This document shows, one piece after another, positions 50,601-64,000 of a stretch of DNA of 64,000 nt (position 1 is the first letter of the stretch; each line of letters begins with the position of its first letter). The stretch comes from Tigriopus japonicus (lineage: Eukaryota > Arthropoda > Copepoda > Harpacticoida > Harpacticidae): contig JAAGOF010000251.1 in assembly GCA_010645155.1 (NCBI GenBank), positions 462,190 through 526,189 of the forward strand, in the 5' to 3' direction. A model generated the notes under the pieces. That model saw nothing but the letters and a program-made list of their open reading frames with translations, was not told the origin of the DNA and ran no database searches. A program made the translations under genes and the position numbers.

Positions 50601-53600
50601 CTCACCGAGTGAGTGAGTACAGTAGTAGTTACAACATTGTATGTACGCTTCGTAATAGAGTGACTGGCAAAATTTCGGGATTGCAACTCATGCTGAGAGA
50701 ACACACAAGACACACGAGGAGTGGGAGAAAGAGAGAAAATCATCCTGAGGACACTTGCTCGTCGAGTCCCTGTGATTCCATGGATATCGTCATCACTTCG
50801 GAGTCTACTTGCAATGTACTCGTAGTGTTCCTCCTACTCCTACACTCGAACGTACCGAATGAGGCCGCTTTGGAAAACAACGGGCTTTCTTTCGTTCTGT
50901 TCCCAAAGTGGAAGGGATAGGAATCGTAGTCTGAACGTAGACACAGAAGTGAATCGAGAGGGAAAGCCTCGCTCTTCTTGTTCTTGTTCTTCGTTCCCTC
51001 TATGGTCTGTCTGTCCTTAAAGATTTTCGCGAGTAAGAATGGGGAGAAGGAAGCAGAGGATGAGGACGAGGACGGACGATCGGGGCAGCAGACGTCGGGT
51101 TGCACTTGGTAACACTACGACTATCGTTTAGTGTTCACGCTCTGCACTTTGGACTTTGATTCTTTAGGCCGGCCTTGGCCTGGGAACAACATTGGTGAAG
51201 GCAAAGGGCCAGAGAAGACACCACTAGCTGCACACTCCAGAGCCCGCAAAGGTTGGATCCAAGAAGTCACTGTCGAGGAGAAGCTTATGGCGATGACTCT
51301 GAGCTTCACCGTGTGGCAACACTTCACAATCGGGTTCATGTCGTTGTCCATGAACTATCTATGTATCTTTCTGCCAGTAGAGTCTACATTCCCGAAGCAG
51401 GAGACTGGCTGTGTTTTGCACACTTTCAGAGTGGATTCGGATCTGTATTTTTCCAGAACGTCACTTGCTCGCTTCAAGCATGCAGACAGGACTACAATAA
51501 AACGACAAGTATACGTCGGTCCTCTTCTTTTTCGTGAAAAATAGGATTGTGTCGGCAATGATCTCTCTTTCCCTCCCCAAGTTTTCCAGTTGCTCGTCCG
51601 TGCAAAAAGCCTTTGCGAAAAGCGCGCTCCTCACTGTCTGGCGCAAAACACGTGCGCTCGTGAGCACCAACCTAGCTAGCAAGCAACTCAGCCGTCCCCA
51701 AGGCCAGTTAGAACTACTACATACGATCCACGAAGAACACATCTCGTGTCCAACCAACCCTTCGCCTTGCTCTTAAAACCCTTGCCAATTTGGGACCCCC
51801 CGACGACGACAGCGACTCCACAACAGGCAGACTCGATCGGCGACAACCAAGATCTACTACAGAAGGAGACGCCCGAGCGAGACGCTCTTGCAGCGCGACG
51901 ATCGACTGTTGTTGCGAAAAACGCACTCGCAGACTCGTTAAGACCGTCTAGAGCAGCAACACAACTTCGGCGGCTGTCTCACTCACTCACTCTCGTTTGC
52001 TCCCTGCACCTCTGTCCACCCTCCTCGTCGAACCTCATGGCGCGGGTGTGACATCACATGTGTGGCCCACCGATGGTGTTGTTGCAAAAACCCCGCGGTC
52101 CATCTTGCTTTCCAAGCAGACTCGCCATGTCTCGGTGATCCTTCTCCCGACGGCCAGGATGATCTATATCAACAACAACAGCAAGACGGAGGGGGATGTG
52201 GGATTGCATTCTTTTTGCGCTCAGACCTGCGCTTACCACCGGAGAGGAGACCTCGATGGCTGGATTTTGGCACAAAGAACCCTCCACCACCACCACCGCT
52301 TTGGGCCAAAACCCTCCCCTATGCGAATCTGGGAGGCAAGGAGGGAGAGAGTTGGGGGTGAATGTGGGTATGAGAACCAAAGAGACGGTGTTCTCTCGGC
52401 CTCCTTTGTGCGTTTGTGGTACTCCCCTCATCACCATTTCGCGAAGCTCTTTCACAGAGGGTTGGAAGAGGGAAGGTGAAGAGGGAGAGATGATGGCAAA
52501 CGGAGTGATGGTGGGCTAGAGCAGCAGGCATTTGCCAAAAATGAGGGGAGGATTTTTGCAATGGCACTTGGACAATGTACTCTCTCTTTCTTCCTTATTC
52601 ACGGACAGAGACGAGACAGACGGGCGAAACTCGGCCCGAATTCACGGGGCCAATGGAAGAACGGGGGTTGAATAGCTCGAATGGAGGAGCCTTGGTTACG
52701 ACCAAAGCCCGGAGTGAACTCGGGAGTGTTCGTTTGCCTTTGAGTCTTTGAGTCTAAGGAAGAGTTATGGGTGTTTGGGGAGAATCTCCTTTCTCAAGAT
52801 GGCCTCAAGAGCACCTAACTTTGACGGGTTGATGGCGGCTATAATGTTGGAGAGTTTGTAATAGAACTTTGCCTCTCAACCCACGCCACTCACACTCCAG
52901 GGAGGGAGGGATGATGCATTTCGCTAGGACTCGTAGTATACAAATGTGTGTAATGTTCATATACGTACGGCAGCTTTGACGGGGAAGGGCCAGAGGACTA
53001 ACTACAAATCGAGCCAATGAGGCAGGGAGTGAGTCACTTTGTTCGGGTTTGTCGTCTAATTATCGTTGAATCGGAGTAATATTCGAGGATTCTAGGATTA
53101 ATGGGCTCGCTATGGATGAACGTCCAAGCGAGCCTGGGATTGGAATGAATGCACTTTTATCAAACCCAGAGCAGGAATGCACCTCTTCAAACTCAAAAAT
53201 AAAAATTTCAGGTACCCCAATATTTGGCATTCCATTTTTGACCAAGTCCACTCCAACACTAAAGAGCTCGAGAGAGAGAGAGAGAAAGAGAGCCTCTTCA
53301 AGTACTACTTCTTCAATTGAGTTTGCCTCGACCCGATTTGCAGAGCTTGCAGGCTATTTTTCTCATTCTTGGGCCCATTTGCCAGCATTCTGAAAAGTAT
53401 TTCCTGATACTGATCATTTCTCAAATCCTCCTGAGTCTCAGACATACAACTAGGTTAACGGAGTTTCTCTCTCAGACTAGCGATTTAAAGCATTTTGCCG
53501 CCAACAGCGCCATCTTGAACCCATTGAAAATCGCGCAAAACTATCGCATCCAAATCAGAGGGTTCGTAACCTCCAACTCGTCTTCAATTCATCGAGCCAA

Positions 53601-56600
53601 CCTTGCGATTGGAGATCTGGACCATCAATTAGAGAAATTGCATCACGCAAATCGAGAGCAAAAAGAGATTTTCCCAAATTGTCTTCTCGAGATGAACGAT
53701 AAAAAAAGCCAAAAGCCAACCGAGTACTCTTCTACAGTTACACAAAAGTTGGCCAATTTGGCCCAGAAAAGCCACACAAGTCGGATGGACGGACGGCTTT
53801 TCACTCTCACCAATTATCGTCATCATCCATAAAGAGTTTGGTCACATGTAAGAAACAGGGCCAACAATTATTATTATTATTATTTTGACGACATCATTTA
53901 CCACAAATAAGAAATCAGAGTCACTAAATGAAAATTTCTCGATAAACTCCACGATTCATTAAACGCTTTCTCAGGAATACAATAAAATTGTAAATTTGTT
54001 CTTATCAATCTTGAAATTTCAGTCCGTTCCCATCCCATCTCTACCTCGAAGAAGGTTACGTTCTACTGTAAAGCAGCCAAAAATTTGAAGACGCTTTTGA
54101 GGTTCTCCTCGACAAGCTCGTTTACGATCAAGTCTCATTATCCAAGAGCTACAAGTAGTCTTGTACATACAGGTTGATAGAGGTGGTAGTGGCTGTATGT
54201 AGCAAGTCAAATGCAGTAGACTCTATTGTACACAACACACACACTGCAGTTCAGGTGAGTGATACTAATAATGTGCCGAAGACCGCTTGTCTTGTTTCCT
54301 GTTCAAAAGCCAGTCTTGCGAAAAAATTAGCACAACGGACATATCATTCACACGTAGAACAAACAAAGGGCAGCCAGAGATCTTAAGGACTATGATGAAG
54401 AACTTCAATGGCCCGCTAGGTACACATACGTACGTAGAACATACATACACAGGCACCAAGGCACTAGCTAGCTATGATAGTAAAAGCTTCCTGGACGGTG
54501 CAGAAACATATGCAGGACATTGCATTCAGTCGATCTAGCTTCTTCTCAGACTCAATGAGCCGAATGCACTTTGAGTGCAACCGCAGTCCCAAGTCAGAGG
54601 GCACTCAAGGTTAGTACAGGATTATGAGAGTAGGAGTAGGGGTGCTAAGGAGCTACTCCATTCCGTTGGTCAAAGGGTTTAGCCGGAAAAATCCACAACC
54701 AGGGGCTGTGGGATTGATGAAAGATCTGCCATTTTTTTGGTGGCAAATAAAAGTGCCATGTCATATGTTCTTTTGATCCTGCCTTCGCCATGACGAACAA
54801 GGTCTCGTCATTTTCCTCATTGAAAGCCAGGCGTAAAATAGAGGTTAACTACGTGTTTCCCGTGCCTCCTTTTTTTCGGGAACAACTAGGGATGGATCGT
54901 TTCGAAGCGTTAAAGCATGTGATTTCACGAGCCATTTTCTATTACCAATAGTATAGCAACAGGACACATCCTTTGTCCGTTCCATCGCACTTGATTCATA
55001 TTTCATACCAAGTGTTCAAACCTGGGAATGGTAATTGGATCATTACCCTTTTTGTATCGCCGGGCTTGAGAGCCCTTTTTTCTGGGATTAACACAAATGC
55101 CTGACAACAACACGGGTAATAAATTCAGCCTCTCTTTTGTGTGAATAAATACGAAATAAACACACTTGGCTTAGCCCTTCACCGGATTTCGGAGGAAGCA
55201 ACAATACCACAGAGGAGAATGATAGAGCGGATAAATCTACTGGCAAAATATGTGGCTGATAGTCCAAGAGATATGAGCAACATCCACAACAAGTAGCCAG
55301 AAAATAGCTTCCGTTTTTGCCAACTTGGGATCCTCAGATAGGAGGATCAGGCCGGGCTTTGCCACTGCGAATGGGTGTTCTAATTCAGTGCAAGTCCAGA
55401 ATATATGACTTGGCTTTTTTGCCCAGATGTCTGGAAGTCTGAGCCTCTTTTTTTTCTTCTCGTTCTCTTCGAATCCGATGTTGTACTTGGGGTTTGTTGG
55501 GTGTTTGTGGAAGAAACTGGAAAATTCCGAAAGCGCCCCAGATTCGCCAAGACTGACGAACGGATAGCATATAACACAAACATCAGGCACGTTGACAGCC
55601 TTGATTTATTCCGGTAGCCATAAAACATACTCGGAATGACCCATTTGTCGGATTTCAAGATATTCCCGAATCTGGAGAACCCGATCTGATCAAGTTTCAT
55701 GAGTGTGGAACCAACCACGACCCAAAGAGGACACCCACAACCACGAAGAAGAGGACGAAGAAGACGCGCCCATGGGGAATATAAGGCATATGAACTGGTT
55801 GGGTAGAAGAACCAAGGTCGTAAAATATCTACTTGACTTCACCCAAAAACTCAAGTCAAGCCCTGCCAACCAACTTGGTCCCGAGTCTATCAGGGCTCTT
55901 GAAGCCAATTTGCCCCCCCCCTTTCACTTACTTCTTGGTTACTACTAATACTACTACTGCGTACCACTACCACCTTCTCAATGGAAGGCACGCACGTGGA
56001 ACATGGAACATAACCTCCAGACAGACGACGGGCCCAGAGGCCACATTTATACATGTTTTTATGTGTTGGCTTTATAACGCCAAATGGCACCTGAGCCATT
56101 CTGGAAGTTAAGATATGAACCATGAGAATGCATTAACTGAATAGATAGGACCCGAATATACAATACTGGAGGGGGACATCCTTTACGATTTTTGGCGGCC
56201 CCCATTCTCACGTTCTACAGAACTATAGAACTGTACATCCAATAGGTGCTATTTTCAAACGCATATTAGAGGAACCGGGGAAAGGAGTTATTAAACCCTC
56301 ATTTAGTTGTCAAGTGTGTAAGATTGTTAGCATGGAGAGTCAAACGGCTGTTCTAATTAGGAGCTTCCTTGAAAATCATTGCCGTCGAGCGAAATGTCTG
56401 ATTTGAAACCAACAAGTGACATACATCTACGTGATTACGCCATAAGACCTCCTCTTTTTATTTTTTTGCACAGGAGTTGGCTGACGTCCTCAAACTCCGT
56501 TCTTTCTTGACATAATGAAAAACACTTGCTTTGTCCCATGACATGAGTCTTATCTTAGAAATTAACTAAGAGTCAATACATTCATAACAGCCCTCTCCAA

Positions 56601-58264
56601 CGAAGCAGACTCCAATCTTGAGGAAAACGGATCGATTGACAAATAATGCACGTTGCAGAATCATTGGCATCACAATTTGCAGTCACACCTCCAGACCAGC
56701 TGGATTGGCACAGTTTCAAAGTACTTTGAAGTACAATAAGTGGCAAAGTCACGCTTTAGATGACGAGGGATTTAGCGTTACCCTTCTCTTTGGATCAGGG
56801 TGACCAACTCCTGATCGAGGTTTAAAGCGGAGTTTTCACTTGAAATAACGCAACAGTATTTTACGAGTAAATTTCAATATAGATGGAATAACTAAATCTT
56901 AATTGGACATTAGTGATATGTTCCGTGTTAAAGTTTAGCGAAGTGTTGCCAAACTGGTTAGGTTTTTGGGTCAGAAAGTTACCACAGTCAGTCTTTGCGA
57001 CAGGCCAGTAGCGTAAAACTTCAAGTTAAACATGGCACCACTGTCGATTCGAAACAACACATTAATAGTGGACTTATGAAAAGAAGTAACCCTGTTTTCA
57101 ATAACTGACTGGGTCTTAGGTTCGATACCCAACTCAAACCTGCTTCAAGAAACTTTCTGGTAATAATTCACACCCACACATGGAAAGCCATTTAGATACC
57201 AGACAATGGAAGAAGCCCCGACCCTTGCACTATAGTAGTCACTTAGTGGTTTTTGTGCCCAAGACTTTTTATGAGCAAAAGCTCGATTTTTTAACACTCC
57301 ATTTGCAGGTTTGGCGCTAGGTTGAAGAACACAGAAAAGGCATTAAAATTATTGATTTGAAATTTCCTGCCAACAACCAACAAGTTGCCGTAGGCAAAAC
57401 AAGGAAATCGGTGAACAAATCAGTTGACGGTATTGCTTAACTAATGCCAGCCTTGCTTAATTTAGAACTCGACAATGGCAACGGCCCAAAAACTGCAAGG
57501 CCAAATTTCATTTTCTATTGCTTTTTGATTGCATTCCGTGATATATTATCAAAGCTGTCAGCAGACTTTGCCTAAATTTCTTTGAAGTAGGACAAAACTT
57601 TCCCTAAATTTGCTTTTTTATCGATTCAAAACTCAACTTGAAATTTTCAATTTTAGAGCTACTCCTAAGTAAGTGAAATGTAGCAGGTATCTGGTTGTAA
57701 GTAGATAAATCCCTTGGGTTCGAAACCCCTTGTTGGAAGGTAACTAATCTTCAGATTCTTAGCAAAAAGATCTTTTGGCTTAAGTGAAAAGGTTTTTAAT
57801 TTTGTTATTAAGCAACCACAATTCACAAATAATTTCTTTAGGGGTTCTATTGTGGATTTTTATATTAATCAAAACCTTCATGAGATCAAATAACGCTCTT
57901 AAATGTGTTGTCATGTTGATCCAAAGTCACCTTTTCAAAAAAATCCAACAATGAAAGTGCCAGAATAGGCAAACTTAAAGAGATAGAAAAAAGAAACCAC
58001 TGAATCAAATCATTCCACAAATCAAAAGTAACACAATTTGGCAATTTGCAGCCAAATTTGGTCACCATGTCGTGAATTTTGGCAAGTTGTCTTGAACTCA
58101 GCGACAAGCAGTTGAGAAACTTGATAAGTACTGCATGAACCATGGTTGGCAATCTATGATTGTTCAAACAAACTTTAGAGGCAACTAAATAAAAACGAAA
58201 GTTCGATGCTTTTAACTGACAGCATCCTTCCTTTGACTGAACGTTCCAAGGTCTAAATACTGTT
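47665..58264. other. Upstream region of the MBD gene, no coding gene supported
   Basis: This is probably the 5' UTR intron and promoter region. From 50.4 to 52.8 kb base composition is GC-richer and full of overlapping short open frames without domains. Simple repeats include (GA)n near 53272-53290 and (TTA)n at 53867-53884. Near 57115 and 57713, GGTTCGATACCC and GGGTTCGAAACCCC resemble tRNA B boxes. Confidence 0.4.
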
Positions 58265-58463
58265 AGGTCGCATGTTAACGCATCTAATTCAAAAGCGAGA
58301 GTATACTAAAATCAAGTCAGATTAACCGACCTCGAATATATATTTGAGACAACTCCTGTGTTCGAAACGCAGCAGCTGGGGAGATTACATGCTCGACGAA
58401 TGCTGATTCGACTTGCTTTTGCTATACTTTCGCTTTTGAATTAAGTGCGTTAACATGCGGCCT
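58265..58463. mobile_element. 199-bp MITE with about 50-bp inverted ends
   Basis: The left AGGTCGCATGTTAACGCATC, then TAATTCAAAAGCGAGAGTAT, is matched inversely by ATACTTTCGCTTTTGAATTA onward to AACATGCGGCCT at the right. About nine in ten bases of the arms pair. There is no coding capacity. The sequence differs from the other fold-back elements in the window. Confidence 0.8.
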
Positions 58464-61400
58464 ATTGTGTGAATTTTAGTCAAAATGTTGATTGAACACC
58501 ATAAATTAGCTTCATCTTCTTATTTCATTTCACGTTCTTACATCTAAGGGGCGTAACTATGGACAACCCTGTATTCAACAAAGAAAGGCTGATTGGTTGA
58601 CCTCGTCCAAATTATGATTGTGTAAAATTCCACTTGCCTTTTAATGCTAACGGGGCCTTGAGTATTGTTCCTCAACGTAATTTGGATCAAAAGAGGGCTT
58701 TTATGTGGGTCGAGTCCAGAGATTCAGGAAGTGCCAATTATGACCAATTGTATTGTCTTCAGGAGAGGATTTGCGAATGAAGGTTGCTCAGATTTGGCAT
58801 GACAATCCAACTTGTTTTTCTTGTCATTTGGTCTACGCTTTAATTGCATATTTCCTCGGGTTCTCCGAAACTAAATGGCTCTCTGTTACTAATCATAGTG
58901 AAAGAAAGCGAGGGTCCTCGCCATCGAAGTCCTTTCTTGACAGGTTTGTTTTATGTTTCTTCGGAAACACATTTCATATCAATTAGTTTCTCACGGCCTT
59001 GAAGGAGCCTTGAAAGGAAATAGTAATACGCTCGTGTACCGTGTTTTTATGGTACAATATTCCTTAGTCGCAAAAAATCTACCCAAGCCGATGAGTGTTT
59101 TCAAGTTTACAGCCAACTTGCAAAAACATAAGCAAACATACAACTGAAGCTTTACACACTAGGCAATTTATTCAATTTTTGCGACTGCAAAGTCTCCATT
59201 CTATTTTATGGTGATTGTTGGCATGGCAAATGGAGGTCAATTAATCCATTCCAAGAGCATTTTTCACCATAAACAAGACACTTGTGGACCCGGTTGATTG
59301 AACCCTTCACAAAGGTTATCTTTCACAACAGATTTTCAAATCACTATGAAATGGATTAACCTCAATTGAAATCCTCGCAAAAACCGTTCCGATTTTGAGC
59401 CGTTCTCTTCGGTAGAATATGCTTACCTACGCAAGTAAAGATATATACTATGTATGTATGTATTTGAGAATGCGTTTCGAAGCCTCAGCAATCGTTGAAG
59501 AACGAGTACACTAATTGACTAGTCATTCAAATTGGCACACTGAGCTTGAATCCATGTAATTACTCAGTCTCTCTTTTTCTTTCTCTCACTCCCGTTCTTG
59601 CATGGACTCCTACCACTGTTTTTTTTCTAACAAACAGCGACAAATTCGAGAGTAGAAGAAGATGACGAGATGCATTAAACAAGCTGCTACTTCAACTTGC
59701 TTGCTTGTAGGTCTAACGGGGTGCCTTTTTACGGTCAGGAAATCGCAGAATGAATTGAGGGCTCACACCCGTTACCATATGTCAAAGAGTCAGTCCTATT
59801 ACGTCATTATCATTATCGTTTTACTAGCGATACTTTCCAAGACGTCTAAATACAGGGTTGGTTGCAATGGTCATCGAACTGTTTGGCCATCTGAGCCAAC
59901 AAACTAAGATGACTAAACATCCAAGACAATTCATTTCACCTTGGTCCTGTTTGAATTGGTTTAGAAGGAATGGAAAGAGGTCCTGTCAGTCATTGTAGTG
60001 GGATGGAGGAGGCCTCTTAACTGATGAAACACCCAATATGAGCTTCACGGTGTGTTTCGTGAGACCAATTAGATGCATTTGCCCCTGATCGTACGCATGG
60101 ATGTCATACTTACAGGTTGGAACACGTGAAGGATCCAACATGGTGATCCGTGCTCCACGGAAACATCAAACAAGTCCAAGGATGTTGACACAGTTGTAGA
60201 GATGTGAAAGGTGAGGATGAGTGAGTGAGTGAGTGGCTGTTCCACGTGTTTAGCAGTTTTGTTTTATTATTATTATTATGCCTGTCAGAACTTAGGTGGG
60301 GAGGGTGGTCCCAATCACATCACGAATCACGGTACCATCATCTCACACGATCTGACAAGTCAGGAGGACTTTCTCCTGATAGAAAAATAACACAAACACA
60401 CCCAGAACTTTTCGCACTCCGACGTGAATGTCCTTTATCAGACACTTTGGCAAATCTAACTCCTGCAGATATTTTACTGGCCGCACAGTATTGTCGAAGT
60501 AGTATTCGGGCCAGTACGCTGGATTGTCCGTACAAGTAAGTAAGTAGTGGTACAAGTAGTAGAACACTGTAGTATGTAGTTGTCTCCCAAGCGTGCTTCA
60601 GAATATGTTTATATCGAGGCCATATCCAAGAGAGAAACAGTCAAGCAGACCACGATCCACTCTCAAGTTCGACTCCGACTCCGACGAACGAAGCCTCCTT
60701 ATCTGTCCGTAGTCTCACCACAGACACGAGTAGACACCGGCCCAGTCTGCGAAACAGCCCGAGTTCGCGAATCCCGGCTAAATTGGCCAAGATTCGCACT
60801 CACTCGCAAATCCCAAGGAGACAACCGACGCCGATGACTCCGACTCCCACTTCACCAACGACGATCAGCGAAGACTTCATATACGTACGGACCGATCATC
60901 CGCCACATGTAATTGAAGCTGGCCCCGGATCAAGTTGGAGGTTGAAGGCGCTCATAATGGCTCTTCTCTGTATGTAGAATGTACTCACGTATGTACGTAC
61001 GTCCAAGCCCACAGAGACGGGTTTGAAGTGTCCCACTGTCCCTGCATGAGAGACTACTTGAATGGCAGCTGATCTCCTCGATCGACACCCGCCGACCCAA
61101 GACCGTTTCGTCGGTTCTCTTGTTTTAGTGCATGCACGCAGACAGAATTTTGCGAACGCCGACAGACGAGTCAGTAAGTAAGTAAGAGTGAGTAGCGCTA
61201 GTGAAGAGTAGTACTAGTACAGTACATTCTGTGCGAATTTGCGCAAAACTTGCATGCAGTCGCAGAGTCGAACATTGAACAGGGACGAGACGCCAGAGAC
61301 GTCCTAGTACTAACACATTTGAGATGTGGCCTACTTGGCCCTTGGACACTGATCTCTGGAGATGTGCCTTCGAGTCTTTTTACATAGGTAGAATCAATCC

Positions 61401-64000
61401 CATCGATAATCGTTGGTCGACGGGAAGCACTCGATATGGATTAGATTCGGACCCCTCGGGTGAGTAGGGAGTAAGTACACTCAGCACGGGGACTGAATAT
61501 ACCGTAGAGTACACGTACGGGTACGAATACCCTCAGTAGAGTCAATGATAAAGGCCTGAGGAGTACAGATACCAGGATCGAATTTGGGCCCGAAACAAGT
61601 TTCTGACCAAAGGAGGCGTACACTCACTGGTTCGTTCGTTCGTTCGTTCGTTTCTGTCCGAGTGAATTACGTACATGGATTTTAGAGGAACCATGTCCAT
61701 GTGTGGGCAGCAGCAAGAGCATGGTCGTATGAAATTGTCAGGGTTAAATCAGAAAAAAAGATCGAACCAGGAAAATCGGACAGTTCATTGACTTGCATTT
61801 CGCAAACAGATTCGTACTCTGCAAGGTCTGCGAGTCTCAGCTGTTGATGGAGGAATAGGTGAGGAAACGTCTCCATTGAAGTCGTGGTATAGATACGTAC
61901 GTACGTATTTGCTACATGCATCATCCCATGCTAAGGCAATCAAATTTTATTGAATTTGTCTCCTTCTCTCTGTATCGCTTGTGGTAACGACAACTCGCAA
62001 ACCTCATCCGGCTAAACTTGACGTCATCGTTTGCCAATGTTTCTGTTCTATACTTTCGCTGATTAATCTCCATAAAATGGACCAAAACTCATTTGAAGGG
62101 CGGAGCACTATATTGCTTTTCGACAAGAAACAATTTCGCCATCGATGAGGGAACAATTGATTGCGGTCTTGGGAACTTGGTGCTACCGGCCAGCGGAACC
62201 AATTTGCCACGTCTTCGGCTAGACAATGCAGATTTGGCATATTTTCGTGCCAATCTAGTCATGACGGATGAGAGAGAGAGAGAGGTCTGAATATTATCTG
62301 GGGTTGAATGTCGTCGAAAACGAATGAATTTGGCTGGCTGGGAAAACCCGACCGCCAATGAGTGTTTCATGTTGTGGAGTCATGGGGAATGCTGAAAGTC
62401 CATTTACAACCCACCGATCCCATTACGTTCCATCCAGACAGGACCGCTGAAGAGCATTTTCCCCTTTTTTTCCTGCTAAAAAGCTTGCACAAAAGGCATG
62501 CCAGATTGCAAAAGTGAGTTTTACAACCCAGGTAGGCCTAGTTACCCTTCTCTCCCAACCATTGCTCCACGTTACTTTGCTCGTCGAGGAGTAACCAGTA
62601 CAGAACCACGTTTTATGCAAACCAAACCAACCGTTCAAGGGACGGAAACCAATCTCTTTGTTCCAGCTCCACGCTCCACTCACTAATGGACCCGTATGTA
62701 CTCGTGTGTACTGCATATGGACGACAAACCGATCGCTATCGCCGGGTTTTCCGGGTTTTGACGAAATCCAAGCTGGCAGTCATGTGTCTCAATTTCCAAG
62801 ATTTCGGTTTATCACCGAGTCAGATCCATGGCTGAGTCATGTTGCGACGGGATATTAAAATAGCAAATGAGCTCGGACTTGGAAACAACAACACGCGAGT
62901 GAGGAGAAGGGCATTCACATTGACAACTCATGATGGTCCGCCAAAATTATCACGTACGCTTTCGATCAAATTATGGCAAGTGGCAAGACATTCTAAGCGC
63001 TTGGACTTCCAAATGGGCCATATCGATCATTGGATTGGTTACAAGGACTCTGTCATGCTGAGCACGTGTTTGTTTTGGCAATGACACAACGTGCTTGTTT
63101 GTTTGCTTGCTTGCGTCAGTTCCAAAAATTCTCTAGGGTTTGAACCCCCTCCTTCGTTTTGTTCCAATTTGGGAGCCATTCGGTCCATATTGAATGATTC
63201 GTTTGGAAGGCGTGCCCGGTTTGTTTGTGTTTAGCTTCTCTTCTCGGGTATCTGTAATCAGGTAGCACTCGTCATGTATGCTTACACCATAATTTACTCG
63301 TTGAAATGAGGCAGTCTTGCATTTGGAATGCAATAAATCATCTCGCGTATCTGGGTGTCAATCTTTCGACTTCGTGCTTGTTGCTCGAGACAAAAGCGAG
63401 TGGATGAATGTAGTACACGGAGTGATCTTGAGGAGAGGAAGAAGCGTGTGTGAGATTGAGAAATAGGCCGAATTAATGCTCATTTCCGAGCTGATGCCTT
63501 TGAAATGACATCAACGCTTTATTGCCACACCATCTTTACATCAAATAGATCAGTAGAAAACAAAACGGGTTATCAAGCGATGGTTGGCACTAATTACCCA
63601 CATTAGTTCCAGTGAGCACTGCTGGAGACGTACCAGATAGAGAACATTCATTGTCCAGCAAGTTGCTCAAGTGAAAAGAAAAGTGAACCAACGCCAAACA
63701 CATACACACACACATAGAAAAAGATCCTGACTTGATACGATATCCTTTGCTTGGTTGGTCATGATTCACATCAAGAAGTCCCCTGTCATCCAAGACCATG
63801 ATCTCCTACTCTCGATAGGCTTCAAGTTGGCATTTTCTCCCGAAATCGGCGAAACCTTCGAGGCTTCACAATGATTGAAGGAATCAACGAGTCATTCTGG
63901 CTACACTGGGGACCTATTTGTTCGTCAACCTAGATTTAAGGAGGGAATGAATTGGAAGAAATGTGTTTCATGGTTTGATCTAAGGTGTGACTGGTTGGTT
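58464..64000. other. Non-coding stretch with GC-richer, microsatellite-rich part
   Basis: No coding gene is supported. Simple repeats include (ATGT)n near 59452-59463, (GAGT)n near 60216-60233, (GTTC)n at 61630-61651 and repeated ACGT tetramers near 60990 and 61895. On the minus strand a consensus-like splice donor, CCT|GTAAGTATG, lies at 60114/60113 and could end a non-coding first exon of the MBD gene. Confidence 0.35.
61630..61651. repeat. (GTTC)n microsatellite
   Basis: About five and a half uninterrupted GTTC units. A related CGAA tetramer run occurs near 28944-28965. Confidence 0.85.

Noticed and set aside
53317..53832. 171-codon open frame on the plus strand
   Set aside because: It is the longest in its neighbourhood but has no domain, signal peptide or flanking splice structure that I can support.
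1..64000. CRISPR arrays, operons or bacterial mobile elements
   Set aside because: The spliced genes and metazoan domains show a eukaryotic nuclear sequence, and no regularly spaced repeat-spacer pattern is present.

Overview
The window is nuclear DNA of an animal. Genes have introns, with GT-AG junctions that keep frame. The proteins are metazoan: an astacin protease with CUB and sushi domains, a single-pass membrane protein with PPxY motifs, and a methyl-CpG-binding-domain protein with Gln, His and Ser tracts. Coding density is low and small fold-back repeats are common. The best guess is an arthropod, perhaps a crustacean such as a copepod, but nothing here fixes the taxon. One run of Ns (366-738) interrupts the sequence.

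Three protein genes can be supported, all on the minus strand. (1) 9681-4745: nine coding exons joining into a 705-residue secreted astacin-CUB-unknown-sushi-CUB protein, with a TATA box just upstream. (2) 14615-10471: four coding exons giving a 340-residue membrane protein with N-glycosylation sequons on one side of the membrane segment and PPNY/PPHY motifs on the other. (3) 47640-44269: one 1123-codon coding exon with a MeCP2-type MBD; its 5' UTR is spliced, and the upstream exon lies somewhere beyond 47661 and was not located.

Left end (1-4.7 kb): repeat-rich. It holds a short LTR retrotransposon around the N gap (identical 122-bp LTRs, 5-bp target duplication, primer-binding site, polypurine tract), a 242-bp fold-back element whose relative lies at 33.3 kb, a 440-bp palindrome, a 139-bp terminal-inverted-repeat element, a local duplication and a 30-bp tandem array.

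14.7-37.3 kb and 38.2-42 kb: long tracts with no gene I can support, containing a few inverted-repeat elements, a diverged direct duplication and a decayed Tc1/mariner copy (37287-38180). 47.7-64 kb: probably upstream intron or intergenic DNA of the MBD gene, with GC-richer, microsatellite-rich stretches (50.4-52.8 kb, 60.2-62.8 kb) that could hold promoters or non-coding first exons. Nothing suggests that the three genes act together; their proximity looks incidental.
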